Shown: positions 1-10,168 of the stretch, piece by piece | Position numbering within the stretch: the first letter of the stretch is position 1 | How the letters are laid out: each line of letters starts with the position of its first letter | Assembly: GCA_022592435.1 (NCBI GenBank) | Contig: JABYQS010000426.1 | Coordinates: forward strand, 1-23,070 | Origin: Cerioporus squamosus | Lineage: Eukaryota; Basidiomycota; Agaricomycetes; Polyporales; Polyporaceae | Reading direction: 5' to 3' | DNA: 23,070 nucleotides | Notes under the pieces: generated by a model | What the model was told of the DNA's origin: nothing | The model's database searches: none | What the model saw: only the letters and a program-made list of their open reading frames with translations | Translations under genes and position numbers: made by a program

Positions 1-63
1 GTACTTAAGCGCGGCGCCACATATCGAGATCTCCCAGATCTCATCGATCTCAGAGTCACTCAT
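1..63 (-). CDS. N-terminus of an unidentified protein, runs off the left edge
   Basis: Reading leftward from an ATG at 63, 21 codons stay open to the window edge. They give MSDSEIDEIWEISICGAALK and one further residue. The acidic start followed by a hydrophobic stretch looks coding, but it is too short to assign to a family. The gene is partial, with the rest lying outside the window. It would be transcribed on the same strand as the F-box gene at 406-1911. Its promoter would lie in the 64-405 interval. An intron could begin at any point, so the true first exon may be shorter than the part seen here. Confidence 0.35.
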   Translation of the reverse strand, partial: MSDSEIDEIWEISICGAALKY

Positions 64-405
64 AACCGGCGTGCGCATGCCGGACTATACACCGTGGACT
101 TGAAAGGTGCCTATTGTCCACGAACTGATTTACGAAAACCTGCCAGAAGTGGTAGTGTACAGTCACTGTTCACGATGGATTTGCTGTCATATCGCAGACA
201 TAAGGCATCGTTGCCCACAGCGACATGCGATGAAATCTACAAGGATAGTGAAGTTGTCCTGGAAGCCAACTACTGAGACAGTTCCTGTCCACCACTCCGA
301 CCCCGACCGTCACCGCCTCTAGGTCCAATCAATACTGTTCAAGAAGAGCCCGATGCGGCAACGTGTACAAGCCGTTCGGCAGTTCTTCTAAACCCTCACC
401 CTCAC
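64..405. other. Intergenic, no supported gene
   Basis: About 340 bases between the left-edge gene start and the F-box stop. Short open frames exist on the + strand (for example from 94 and 107) but they overlap each other and show no family resemblance. It probably holds the F-box 3' end and the left gene's promoter. No repeat or RNA gene was seen. Confidence 0.4.
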
Positions 406-1911
406 TCAACGTGACGAAGCTCTCCTCGCCTCCATTGTCAAAACTGCCAGCATCCGATCCAACATCGATGCGTCTTCGGAGATCCACGACGTCCTGTCCT
501 CTCCGTCATCTTCAGGGACGAACTCTAGGTCTTCCTCGTCGTCCGATGCCGCAGTAGCCGAGTTCAAGCCCTCGTCCAGCTCCACGAAGTCTTCGTTCGC
601 CCGCACGCACCACGAGGTCTGCACGACACAGATGTCGCGGATGCACAACGCGCGTATCTCGTCGTCGGCCGAGATGGCGGAAGGATGGCAGATCTTCGGA
701 AGGTCGCTGTGGCCGTGGTAAGAGAGGAAGCGGATGTGCTCGCCAAGTGCGGGGAACTTCTCTTTGTTCGCACCGGTGGCCGCGTCGTATTCCTTGAAGG
801 ACTCTTCCAACACCCGCTGCCGCGTAAGCCCAGGCAGGCGCATCCAAATGTCTAGGTATCGGAGGTGAAGAAGGGACCGTTCGCCTTGACTGAGGTCGCG
901 AAGTAGGTGGGGGACGCTCTGCGTACAGACGATGAGGTGCTCGATCATCGGGGCGACGTCCGACAGCTCGTCGAACCCGAATTGAACGGAGCTGACATGC
1001 CATGTATCGGGACTTTTCTCCGGTGGATAACAGTGGAGATAGGTGAGGCGACCACCGTGCGCCGCAAGGAAGGGGAGCGGGATGTGGCCGTCGTAGTCGA
1101 TCAATGTGAGGGACGTGAGGTTCGGCAACTGCAAAGATGAGGTCGCCCAGTCAGTGAAATCGCGACATCGTGTACTGAATTGTAGCTCGCTGAGAGCAGG
1201 GAGGGACAGCATCTGCAGAGTTGTTGACAACATGATGTATGGTTCGTCATCCATGATTTTCAAATATAGAGGGACGAGCCTGAGAGAGAAGAGCTGAGTT
1301 GTTTGTGACAGAATGTGGTAGAGCCCGACGACTGCTGCTGGGGAGTCGGTAGCCAAAGGGAATTCTAGATGGCGGAGGTTCTTTGCAAATCCTTCCGGCA
1401 GGACGCTGCGTACACATCCGAGAGCCATCCAGCCATCGTCTACCGGGGAACCAAGCCACTGCCATAACCCGCTGCCGTAGCTAAAATGGGGCACCATTGA
1501 GAAGGACTGGAGGGTCCTGCAGCACCGCAGAACGACACGCAGGTCTTCGAGCACCACGTTGGAGAAGGGCTTGAGAATGGCGCATTGGTGGAGCACGATG
1601 TGCTTCACAGAAGAGCTGAAGTCGTATCCGGCGTCCGTCGCGGAGAGGGTACGCGCAAGGGCAGAGATCTGGCCCATGTGTCGGATGACGATGCGGTGGT
1701 AGAGGGTCCGCGTGGCCGGCTCCCACCATTTCTTACAAACCAAGGTCAATCCTTTCTGGAAACGCGCATGGTCCATGAACGGACTACGAGGACCAAGGAT
1801 TACATCGGGATTGTGTTCGTACGGCGGCGGGGTAAGCAACGCCAGCTCGTCGAAGACCTCGCTCAGGACTTCTGCGGGAAGCTCCGCAGGTGGCCTGTCC
1901 ATGTCGGGCAC
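406..1911 (-). CDS. F-box domain protein, single exon, 501 aa
   Basis: Uninterrupted 501-codon frame starting at the ATG at 1911, with an in-frame stop just upstream. Residues about 8-70 read like an agaricomycete F-box: PPAELPAEVLSEVFDEL, then LTLVCKKWWEPATRTLYHR and HMGQISALARTL. The rest alternates leucine-rich stretches such as HLEFPLATDS, LRLVPLYL and LTSLTLIDYDGH, suggesting degenerate leucine-rich repeats for substrate recognition. The C-terminus is acidic (SDDEEDLEFVPEDDGEDR). Family knowledge: such proteins join SKP1-cullin ubiquitin ligases as substrate adaptors, and they are heavily expanded in polypores and related fungi. The substrate cannot be guessed. An intronless member beside a gene-poor stretch is usual for this expanded family. 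Confidence 0.75.
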   Translation of the reverse strand: MPDMDRPPAELPAEVLSEVFDELALLTPPPYEHNPDVILGPRSPFMDHARFQKGLTLVCKKWWEPATRTLYHRIVIRHMGQISALARTLSATDAGYDFSSSVKHIVLHQCAILKPFSNVVLEDLRVVLRCCRTLQSFSMVPHFSYGSGLWQWLGSPVDDGWMALGCVRSVLPEGFAKNLRHLEFPLATDSPAAVVGLYHILSQTTQLFSLRLVPLYLKIMDDEPYIMLSTTLQMLSLPALSELQFSTRCRDFTDWATSSLQLPNLTSLTLIDYDGHIPLPFLAAHGGRLTYLHCYPPEKSPDTWHVSSVQFGFDELSDVAPMIEHLIVCTQSVPHLLRDLSQGERSLLHLRYLDIWMRLPGLTRQRVLEESFKEYDAATGANKEKFPALGEHIRFLSYHGHSDLPKICHPSAISADDEIRALCIRDICVVQTSWCVRANEDFVELDEGLNSATAASDDEEDLEFVPEDDGEDRTSWISEDASMLDRMLAVLTMEARRASSR

Positions 1912-3955
1912 ATACTAGTCGCAGTTAGATCCTTGCACTCTGCCACTAAAAGAAACATGGCCCACCTCGGTTTGGTGCTTAGAATACTGAGGGCCTTCCT
2001 CATATCCACGCCCTCCTTTCGTGACATCTGCAGTTCCTGCAATGCACGAAGTCAGGTCAGACAGTGTCCATCTTTCAGAAGTCGAACCTACAGGCATCCG
2101 GCGGGCGTCCAATCTGACAGTCTTGTCCTTTGCGTAGTTCTTTCCTGACGCGACGGAGGATTCTGAGGTGGTGGAGGTTCTGGAGGACGATTGCAAGACG
2201 ATTGATTGCGTGGCAGGACACAGAGTAGGAGACGAACTTGACCTTAGCAATACTTAGACGACGCCTATCGTCGTCGGTGATCGGCGGGTAGTAACGCGTC
2301 TCACGTGGTCGTATAAGACGCGTCGGTGGCTCGCGGAGGAGCGCACAATCCAAGTCGCCTTTCTCAAAGTCTCATCCGATCCAGTCTGAGGTGTTGCGCA
2401 CACCATCTCGCGCAGATTTGGGTCAACCGGCGCGCCCCATGATTACCGGATTTGACGGCTTGAGACTGCGTCGCACGAACCAACTGTGACTGCATCGGCA
2501 ACAACGCTCTCTCCAGAGGATGCCCGGTGAAAAGGTGGTCCCGGAAAGGACGACGGCGGAGAAGAGAGGTCTGCCAAGGTACGACGAGCTGCATAGAGAA
2601 GGTAGTCAGTTATGTTAACTCGCCCTCCGAACTCTTCACTCACCACGTTTGGCGACGCAAAGGACAAGCCAGACCGCCTCTCCTCGGCCGACCCTACCAC
2701 AGTCACAAACCTTGCCTACCTCGTCCGCGTCCACCTCTCCTCAGGCACTGGCAAGAGACGCTTCCCATCACTCTCCGACTTCTAGCACCTCCGCAGACCT
2801 CCGCGGACTTCTCTCGAGCGACTCTCCCGTCTCTGGCCAGCAATTCAGCTGCGTCCCCGGAGACCGTCTCTCCCGCCGGACAGGAGGATGGGAGACAGCA
2901 TGGCGCGCTGCATTGGAGTCTCGAGTCTCGACGCGTCGGAGTAGCTGAAAGGGCTACAGCTGTGCCCCAAGAGGAAATCCGGAAGTCCCGCCCATCGCAC
3001 CCACCCGGGCCATCGCATGCAGGCACAGCACCCCGGGGAGCACCTGCTGCGGGCCCGCTTCGCGCCTTGGCTATACTTAGCCCTCGAGACGGAGACGGGG
3101 CGCATGGTCCGCTCCATGCGCCAGGTCTTGGACGAGGAAGTACATGCCCGCAAATACTGTACTTGATACCGCCGCGGCGAGCGAACGAGCGAAGGCGGTG
3201 TGCTTGACGATGGGGCCTATTGAATGCACGACAGGGCTGCTCTCACCGCCTGCAGGCTGCAGGGGGTGCCCAGACACACCGAGTCGCGCGCGGGGATGGG
3301 AACACCGTTTATTCGTCGACCACGGTCCCGGCCATCGTTCGCCTGTCCAACTGGCTGTTGTGACGCTCCAACGTGTCACGAAAACTCAGACTCCTGCCAG
3401 CGATGTCAGTTTCATGGAGCAACGTACCTTTAGCCTGTCCCCCGGTCCTTGCAAGTTGCAACGACGCACGGAAGCAGCCATAGTTCTATTACTCTTTCAT
3501 TGAACTGCTTCGACCAAATGCTAAGTATAAAACATAGAACCCTGGACCTGATCCGGGCGGCATGGGTGGTAGGTAGTATGTGATACGGAAGAACCTGCGA
3601 CCGCCGACCGCGCTCGACGCAGCCCACAGCATGCAATGCCATGCAGAACACATTCCAGAGAGCGTCGTCGTCGTCGCGATTGCATGCAATACAACAACAA
3701 ACACAACATCTACTCCTCCTTCTGACCGCCGACCCGCCCTCTGCACGCAGGGGCTGGTATGCGACGGGGGCGCCCCAGGCGACGGAGGGCGAGAGCGAGA
3801 CGAGAGAGAAATATTGAACGCAATAAACAGGGACAAAGATCAAAGCCGCTTGATGGGATAGCGGGAATGCGTGGTATATGGCGAGATTGCGAACGGTTGA
3901 TGGATGGATGATGGGTAGCGATGGGCCGCCGGGCGTGCGCGGGGGACGGTCGAGC
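1912..3955. other. Gene-poor 2-kb interval, no firm gene
   Basis: Many overlapping open frames occur on both strands (for example - strand 2075-2353 and 2443-2706, + strand 2527-3207). This is expected for GC-rich DNA, and none shows a domain I recognise or closes with convincing introns. The only stretch that reads like protein is treated separately (2612-3157). The part from about 3430 to 3955 lies downstream of the expansin-like gene and should contain its 3' UTR. It holds small low-complexity tracts (a CGTCGTCGTCG run near 3662 and an ACAACAACAAACACAACA tract near 3690). No tRNA, transposon terminus or long repeat was seen. Confidence 0.45.
2612..3157 (+). pseudogene. Possible frame-broken small gene, unidentified
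   Basis: Starting at the ATG at 2612, 57 codons read plausibly (for example LSSADPTTVTNLAYLVRVHL, then GKRRFPSLSDF) and stop at 2783. The next frame continues with STSADLRGLLSSDSPVSGQQ and ends at 2948. The original frame then reopens after a stop at 2942 and gives EHLLRARFAPWLYLALETET followed by GRMVRSMRQVLDEEVHARKY before a stop at about 3155. The whole can be read as one roughly 170-residue protein if two frame changes are allowed, or as exons with unseen introns. No family is recognised. GC-rich DNA gives spurious open frames easily, so this is a low-confidence call. Confidence 0.22.
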
Positions 3956-4911
3956 TTACACCCACTCCCAGGTGACGCCCGAGAGGCGACCGACATCGAA
4001 GTCGGCGAGCTGCGCGAACGCAGAGGGAGAGAAGTCGAGGTCCCACATGGCGCAGCCCGTGCAGCGGTCGACGGCCTGAACGGTAACAGACTTGCCCTGG
4101 TCTGTGAAGACGGCGGGGTCAGTTCAACAGCAATAACAACATAAACGATACGGTGGTCACTCACAAGTCGCCTTGATCTGACGCTTGCAGAGGTCGTTGT
4201 TGTTTGGGTTGGCACCGTTGTAGCCGCTGAGATGTCAAGAATATGAGTAGGAGTCAAATGAGGCGAGGATGGCTGTGAACTCACGGGTAGTTGTCATAAA
4301 GCTCGTGCGAGACTGCGGCAATGAAGTCGGAGTCGGAATTGGTGATGCCGCAAGAACCAAGACCGGTAGCATAGTAGGTACCTAGACAACATGTCAGAAA
4401 AGCGGACGGTCGACACATTCGGTAAAATAAGCTCACCTTGACCCGTGTGAGTGCCGGTCAGGATACCAAGCGGGTCGCTCGCAGAGCCCGAGGACGGGGT
4501 GGAGGTGGGCTTGGCCGTGGTTGCCTTGGACGTCGTGGGCTTGGCGGTGGTAGCCTGCTCCTTGGTCGACGTCGGCTGCTCCTTGGTGGATGACGGGGTG
4601 GTAGTGGGCTCAGCGGCCTTGGTCGTCGCAGGAGCCTCCGACGAAGTGGGGGCCGCGCTCTCGACGTTCTTGGGCGGGATGATAGAGGACGAGGTCGCGG
4701 CGGGCGCGCTGCTGCTGCTGCTGGAGCGGACCTTGCAGCGGCTGGAGTTGGCGCGCTTCTTCTTGGCAGGGACGATGACGGGCTCGGGGGCGGCCTCGGG
4801 CATGGCCGCACGGTGTGCGACGGCGCGGTGGTCGACGCGGCGGGCCATGTGGGGAGTAGCGAGAGCCGAGAGGGCGAGAGAGGCAACGACGAAAGCCTTG
4901 GAGAAGATCAT
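3956..4911 (-). CDS. Secreted expansin-like / RlpA-like double-psi beta-barrel protein, 259 aa
   Basis: Four exons (4911-4437, 4381-4285, 4226-4165, 4101-3956) joined by GT-AG introns of 55, 58 and 63 bp total 780 nt and close in frame. A signal peptide is evident (MIFSKAFVVASLALSALA, cut near residue 18). A short basic propeptide ends in KKKR at 50-53, a likely Kex2 site. Residues about 60-150 are a Ser/Thr/Ala/Pro linker with TKEQ repeats, probably O-glycosylated. The last about 100 residues form a double-psi beta-barrel like RlpA, plant expansin and fungal barwin-like proteins: GTYYATGLGSCGITNSDSDF, VSHELYD, and VQAVDRCTGC followed by DLDFSPSAFAQLAD. The conserved Asp and paired cysteines are present. 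Relatives loosen or bind cell-wall polysaccharide without obvious hydrolysis. The role here is inferred. A TATA box lies upstream. Confidence 0.92.
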
Positions 4912-5435
4912 GGCGGGCGTAAGCGAGCTCGGATGTTGAGAGAGTGAGAGGGATAGCGAGGGGGCCGGGAAGGACTGGAGGGACACGCTCGAGAAAGGAA
5001 CGAGAGCGGGCTTATAAGGACAGGCGAGAGGAAGGAGCGCGGACGGCGAGACTGGAGTCGCTCGTCGGGAGCCTGGAGAGATGGAGATGGAGGAGAGGGA
5101 GGGGACGTAAGCGCAAGGGAAGAGGATGCGTGCCCGCGTCGAAAATAAAGGGTGCCCCCGTCGCGCGTCCCACGGCCTCGGGCTCTCTCCGTCGCTGCGG
5201 CCCTTCGATCGGATCTCTCCCTCTGCCTCTTTTCGCCCAATCGCTGCCCGTCCTGCCAGTGCCTGCGGGCCAGCCGGGCTCTGTCTCCGTCGCCCAGCCA
5301 GCCTGCGCACGTCTGGCCGCACAAGCACGGAGGACGCGTGATGCATTCAAGCCTCGTACACGACCGCCCAACTAGCAGCGCCTCGCCACAGCTCGTACTA
5401 TACAGCGGTATACAGCTTGCCATACAGCGACCGTC
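4912..5435. other. Promoter of expansin-like gene and 3' region of eIF3h
   Basis: 524 bp between two genes on the same strand. It contains the TATA box at 5011-5018 and CT-rich leader DNA. At the eIF3h end, just after the stop, it has three ATACAGC copies on the + strand (about 5399-5428), which read as UGUAU motifs in the eIF3h transcript. Open frames here are low-complexity Arg/Ser/Pro shadows. Confidence 0.55.
5011..5018 (-). promoter_or_regulatory. TATA box of the expansin-like gene
   Basis: CTTATAAG sits about 100 bp upstream of the ATG at 4911. A pyrimidine-rich leader (CTCTCACTCTCTCAACATCC on the coding strand) lies between, as expected near the transcription start. A clear TATA box is unusual among the housekeeping genes here and fits a strongly or conditionally expressed secreted protein. 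Confidence 0.6.
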
Positions 5436-7073
5436 TCAGTTCCCGCCATTCGCCTTCGCCGCATACATCTTCACCAGCCCCGTGCTCGCCGTCTCCTCCA
5501 GGCTCTTCCCGTACGCATCGATCCGGCCCAGCAGCAGCATGCTCTCCAGCCGGCTCGGCTCCGGCGGTATCTTGAACAGTCTGCTCACGTCCTCCTCGGG
5601 CAGCGGCGGCAGCCCTGCTGCCACCCGCGACGCGTTCTCCTCCTTCCGCTTCGCGACGTACGCGTCCGCCCGGACTTTCTCGCGGGCAATCTGCCGCTGC
5701 AGGTATGCGAGGTTGCCCTCCTCCGTCTTGTAGTTGTCAAGCGCCTCTGTGATCAGCTCCAGGTTACGGGGCATGTTCGCGGCGCCCAAGTTGAGTCTTG
5801 TGTACGATGGCGGGATCGCAGCTGACGACGACGCCAACGCCGGGTTCGCCAACACCGCCGGAGACGGAGCTGCCTCGGTCAACGCACCCAGGAACGAGCT
5901 CACAAGCGCGTTCGTGCGGACTTTGAGAGGTATTTCCTCCAAGATGGTCGAGAACGTCAGCCGGTGGTCAATAAGGCTGTCCGGGATATCAGTATCGCGT
6001 CATCTCGGCGGACGGACGGACGTCAATCACCTCGAGGTGCTGAAGTTGCTCTTCTTGTAGGCGTCTAGGAACGCCCTCGTGAGACGGAACGCCCGGAAAG
6101 ACGCGTTCCCTCGTGCTGTCTGCGAGATGTCTGTTATGGCAAACCGCACGTTGCGTGTCTCAACGCGCGCCCAATAAAACATACAGAGACACGTTCTGGG
6201 GAGACAAATATACGTACCATGCACGATGACCACGCCTCCGTGTCGTAGCCTCTCCTGGTGGATCGCCTGCGTGTCGACAAGTGTTTGGTTGAAAAACGAG
6301 CCCAGCGTCATGCCCTGGTAGAACCCGATCACGCTGTCGTCCGCCTGCACCTCCTTCAGCGAGCGCAGCATCGAGCCCTGGTAACGCGCTGGAAGTCATG
6401 TCAGCACCTATAGATCACTTCATCGCGGTCGACAGGCATGAACACGCACCGAGGCCCTTTGACGACTTGTCATCGTCGTCATCGCCGTGGCGGGGCAGAG
6501 GGAATGAATTCGACACCTCCAAGGTGCCGTCGAGATCGAGGCCGAGCAGGAGTCCGTGTGCCGACGAACCCGGAGCTTCTCGTGCGTGCTTGACGATTTT
6601 TGAGACAACCTAGAGCGCAACAACAACAATGCAGCGCGTCACCCGGAGCGTCAGCGTAACGTTCTGCGGGTCGCAATAGCAGCCGCGAAACCCCCGGGAA
6701 CCCCAGAATTTTCGAGCCAGCGTGTGGGCGCGGAATGTAGACAGGGACCGAGGCCATCGCAAGAGACGACCGGGCAAACGTGTGTGTACGTGCACGGTGG
6801 CCAGGGACGCCCGGGTGGTGGCATGATCCTTCGATTCGCGCAAGGCTTCAGGCGCACATGGGATGGAGGCTCCGGGAAATTGTGAATCGCAATGAAGAGA
6901 CTACTCACGATCGCGTCCAGCTGTACGCTCGTAATGGGGATCTCCGCCTCAATGTCAATCACTTTTGCCATCGACGCGGGGATGGCTTCATAAGTGGGTG
7001 CGCTCGGCACAGGCGCAGACGGGGCTGCGGGGAGGGATGCAGCAAGAGCTGCTGCCATAGATGTTGCGGCCAT
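5436..7073 (-). CDS. Eukaryotic translation initiation factor 3 subunit H, 378 aa
   Basis: Five exons (7073-6909, 6609-6450, 6388-6218, 6130-6031, 5976-5436) with introns of 299, 61, 87 and 54 bp total 1137 nt in frame. The protein matches eIF3h along its length. After an Ala/Pro-rich N-terminus comes an MPN domain from about residue 48 (QLDAIVVSKIVKHARE, HGLLLGLDLDGTLEVSNSFP, VIGFYQGMTLGSFFNQTLVD, GGVVIVHDISQ). The C-terminal signature GLPPLPEEDVSRLFKIPPEP aligns with the human PPLPEEDLSKLFK region. Length is close to the human protein (352 aa). The catalytic HxH of active JAMM proteases is replaced (GFYQG), as is normal for this structural subunit of the eIF3 complex in cytosolic translation initiation. 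The first intron is far longer than any other here. The neighbouring ZRC1 is divergent across about 1 kb. Confidence 0.95.
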
Positions 7074-8093
7074 ATTGATGGTCGGAGGGTGCGTTCAGGA
7101 GGTGTCGCACCGAGCGTTTTTGAGGGTAGCAGTACCACAGAGAGCAAGGAGAGAGGACGGAGAGCGTAGCCGATACAGTTGAAGCTGCCGGCAATTTTGG
7201 ACGGGCAGCTAGAGGCTCTTGCCAAACACGTCAAAACTCGTCCAACCACGTGACTCCGTATCGAGTGCTTCGAATCGGAGTGCCCGACTCTCGAGGAGTT
7301 TCACAGCACTCACGATAAAGGACGCACAAGGAAAGATTGGTCCTGGTGGCCCTGGTAGCAAAAATGAAGACCTCATTCTTGCCTATGTAACCTGCGTCGG
7401 GCGGTCGACTCGGACATTGTGCAATTTGGACTCCCCCTCCAAAGTGATATATGTATTGTGTATGAGAACTGTCATGGAGTTCCTGGTAATGCTGAAAGCC
7501 ATGATAACAGGCAAGCTTTGGCGCAAGTCGTCAAACGGCTGCTCCCCACACGGTCACCCGAGACAAAGATGAATATTTGCTCGGATTCATCACGTATTGC
7601 CCTCTCTCCGTCGCAAGTGTCCTGTAGCGCACTCTTAGAGCTCATCCGCGCACGATGCGCAAATGTTTGTCAGGTCCCAGTCCGATGACATAGACGGTCC
7701 CTTTGCGGCCGCCAAAGCCGAGCAAACGATCATCGGCTCGGACGAAGGAAACCATGAGAGCGAAATCGCCCTATGGGCTATGTGAGCGCAGCACCAACGC
7801 GCGCAAATGACACCACCAAAGCGCAGAAACCAAGGTCTAGAGCATGCAAAGGGTTGCGATTGGAGGGAGAGAGAAGGGAGATCAGTCGGCAGGAGGAGAT
7901 GACGAAGTGAAACACGCCATCTAATCTTATCAGATAACGGTAGGGGTTGGCGGCAAAGGAATGACACAATGGATGCGCACGTGGCCCGCGCAGTGGAGGA
8001 GGTCCTTAACTTGGGCGGAGACCGGCGAGCGACCCGTTCCCCAGACCACTACTACTGCGCTCCCTGTCGCCCCCGAGCCTGCATGCGTCCATC
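7074..8093. other. Divergent intergenic region between eIF3h and zinc transporter
   Basis: About 1 kb holding the promoters of two divergent genes. Open frames such as + strand 7219-7572 and - strand 7635-7967 show no domain and no consistent exon structure. A short stretch near 7470-7520 (GVPGNAES) recalls the RNase H PGH-GNE motif only faintly and was rejected. No TATA box close to either start, tRNA or repeat was found. Confidence 0.45.
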
Positions 8094-9976
8094 ATGTCCC
8101 GCGAAACACGCATAATCCTCCTGCTAGTAATCGATGTCCTCTTCTTCTTCGTCGAGCTCATCGTCGGTGCGCATTTCCTCCCCCAAGCCACAACTCCGAG
8201 CGGTGGTTGATCGAGTGTTCCTCAGGTTATGCGGTGGGCTCGCTCGCCCTTGTCGCGGACAGCTTTCATATGCTCAAGTGCGTCCCTAATATCCGGTGGT
8301 CATCCGACACTCTGGAGAACTGACATACCGCTACAGCGATGTACTGAGCTTGGCAGTTGCGCTGTATGCGATAAAGGTATGTCAGCGCGCCCTCTCCTGC
8401 CCTTCCGTGCATTCAACCGGCACCCCACAGCTCACGAACCAAACCCACATCGACTCTCGTTATTCATATGGCTGGCATCGAGCCGAAATCCTCGCCGCAC
8501 TGATCAATGGCGTATTCCTACTTGCGCTCTGCTTCTCCATCTTCCTGGAAGCCATAGAGCGATTCTTCAGTACCCCAGGTATGTAGCGCCTTCCAAATGC
8601 CTAATATGCTATCTCAACCCGCATCCAATGAAGAAATCTCCAACCCCAAGCTCGTGGTGGTGGTCGGTTCCCTAGGCCTGGCCTCGAACATGGTGGGGCT
8701 GTTCCTGTTCCACGGTACGTCCCGAGCACCACTCTGTTTCAGCCCCGCTTCATTTCATTCTAGAACATGGTCACGACCATGGCCATGACCATGGCAAAGT
8801 CACCCCTTCCGCGTCCAAGACGCCAAGCATTCATTCTGACGCGGGCGACGGGCAGACCACCCCTAGGCCCACCCCGTCCTCGCCTGTCGCTCGGCCCAAG
8901 TCTCGCGAGCGGTCCGCGTCATATTCGTCCCTGTACGGACACCCCGCGGCCACGCGTGCGTCCATCGTGCAAGCTGCGCATGAGGTGGCACGCGCACGCT
9001 CGCGGTCGCCGTCCCGCGTGAGCCGATCAAGATCCCGAGCCGGGCGTGCGAGCATGGACATGGACGACGACCGTGAGGACAGTCCGTCTGGCTCGTCGAC
9101 AAGCGAGCAGCGGACCATGCACGAGAGAACGCCTCTGCTCGCAGACGACGCCGCGTCCGACGACTCGCATACGCACGCCGGCAACGGCCATAGCCACGGG
9201 CATGGCCATGGAGGCCACGGACACTCCCATGGCTCTATGAACATGCGTGCTTTGCTCTTGCACGTCCTTGGCGACGCGTTGGGCAACGTGGGCGTTATTG
9301 CGACGGGCCTGGTTATCTGGCTCACGACCTGGAGCTGGAAGTACTACTTCGACCCGATCATCAGTTTGGTAATCACCGTCATTATCTTCTCCTCCGCTCT
9401 TCCCCTGGGTAAGTCCCTTCATGTTGCGTCTCTCTGACAGTATCTCACTTTCCTGGTGACGGGACAGTGCAAAGCACGGCGTTTATCCTGTTGCAGGGAG
9501 TCCCGGCAACCATCTCGTTGGACGAAGTCCGTGATGCGATCCTTGAGGTAGACGGAGTGCTGTCCGTGCATGAGCTGCATATCTGGCAGCTGTCGGAGAG
9601 CAAGATCGTTGCCTCCGTGCATGTCATGGCGTCCCGCAAGCACGACTTCATGCCTGTAGCTGCGAAGATCCGGAAGGAACTCCACGACCGGGGGATCCAT
9701 TCATGCACGATACAGCCCGAGTATCACCATCCGCGCAACTCCCCGCCTGAAGAGCATCTCAGGGTATGTCCATTGCAGTGTTCGGTCGTGCTTCTTCGGA
9801 ATGCTAATCTGACGATCCATTCTAGACGTCAGCGGAGTCGTCATGTCTGGTTCTATGCCCACCTGACCAGGAGTGCAACCCGTCAGAAAACGCGTGCTGC
9901 CGTGAGTACCTGTCGATCCTCCTCCCTGAATATCTAGTTGACATCCTCGGCAGCCCCACCGCCGATCGACGTCTGA
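8094..9976 (+). CDS. Vacuolar-type zinc transporter of the cation diffusion facilitator family (ZRC1/COT1-like), 477 aa
   Basis: Nine exons (8094-8166, 8226-8277, 8337-8376, 8431-8578, 8634-8714, 8764-9408, 9468-9763, 9826-9901, 9954-9976) close at 1434 nt. The order is that of CDF proteins: TM1 (IILLLVIDVLFFFVELIVG); TM2 with the zinc-site HxxxD (DSFHMLNDVLSLAVA, H39/D43); TM3-4; a long cytosolic loop; TM5 with the second HxxxD (HVLGDALGNVGV, H298/D302); TM6; and a C-terminal cytoplasmic domain (VDGVLSVHELHIWQLSESK). The loop carries two His-rich stretches, one at 132-142 and one at about 267-288, and an Arg/Ser-rich segment between them. The C-terminus has a cysteine-rich tail (CLVLCPPDQEC, CCPPPPIDV). 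Family role: proton-coupled Zn2+ (sometimes Co2+) loading of the vacuole for storage and tolerance. The last two introns are inferred from frame and splice sites. Confidence 0.95.
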
Positions 9977-10168
9977 TAGCCTCCAGAGTCGCATCACTTT
10001 CCTTGATATTCGTTTGTTTTATTCTCCTCCTCGGCCACCTACCGCTCCTACCTGTAATTTGTGCACTATGGTATTCGTCAACTATTCGCACATTGCTACG
10101 TACTCGCTACTCGCTACTCTTACTTATGTACCCAGGGACACCAATACAAGCAGTAACTCGGAAACGAT
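9977..10168. other. Tail-to-tail 3' region of ZRC1-like and MED5
   Basis: 192 bp between convergent stops. It contains a small imperfect direct repeat (TACTCGC TACTCGC TACTC, about 10100-10120) and AT-richer, T-rich DNA suitable for 3' ends of both transcripts. No gene is seen. Confidence 0.5.

Noticed and set aside
2075..2353. 92-codon - strand frame upstream of the F-box gene as an extra exon
   Set aside because: A stop precedes the F-box ATG, no plausible intron joins them, and the residues show no F-box or repeat character.
3430..4284. 284-codon - strand open frame
   Set aside because: It reads through introns of the expansin-like gene in a wrong frame and into the 3' flank.
7470..7530. 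RNase H-like word GVPGNAES suggesting a retroelement
   Set aside because: The resemblance to the PGH-GNE motif is a few residues only. No catalytic acids, reverse transcriptase or terminal repeats occur nearby.
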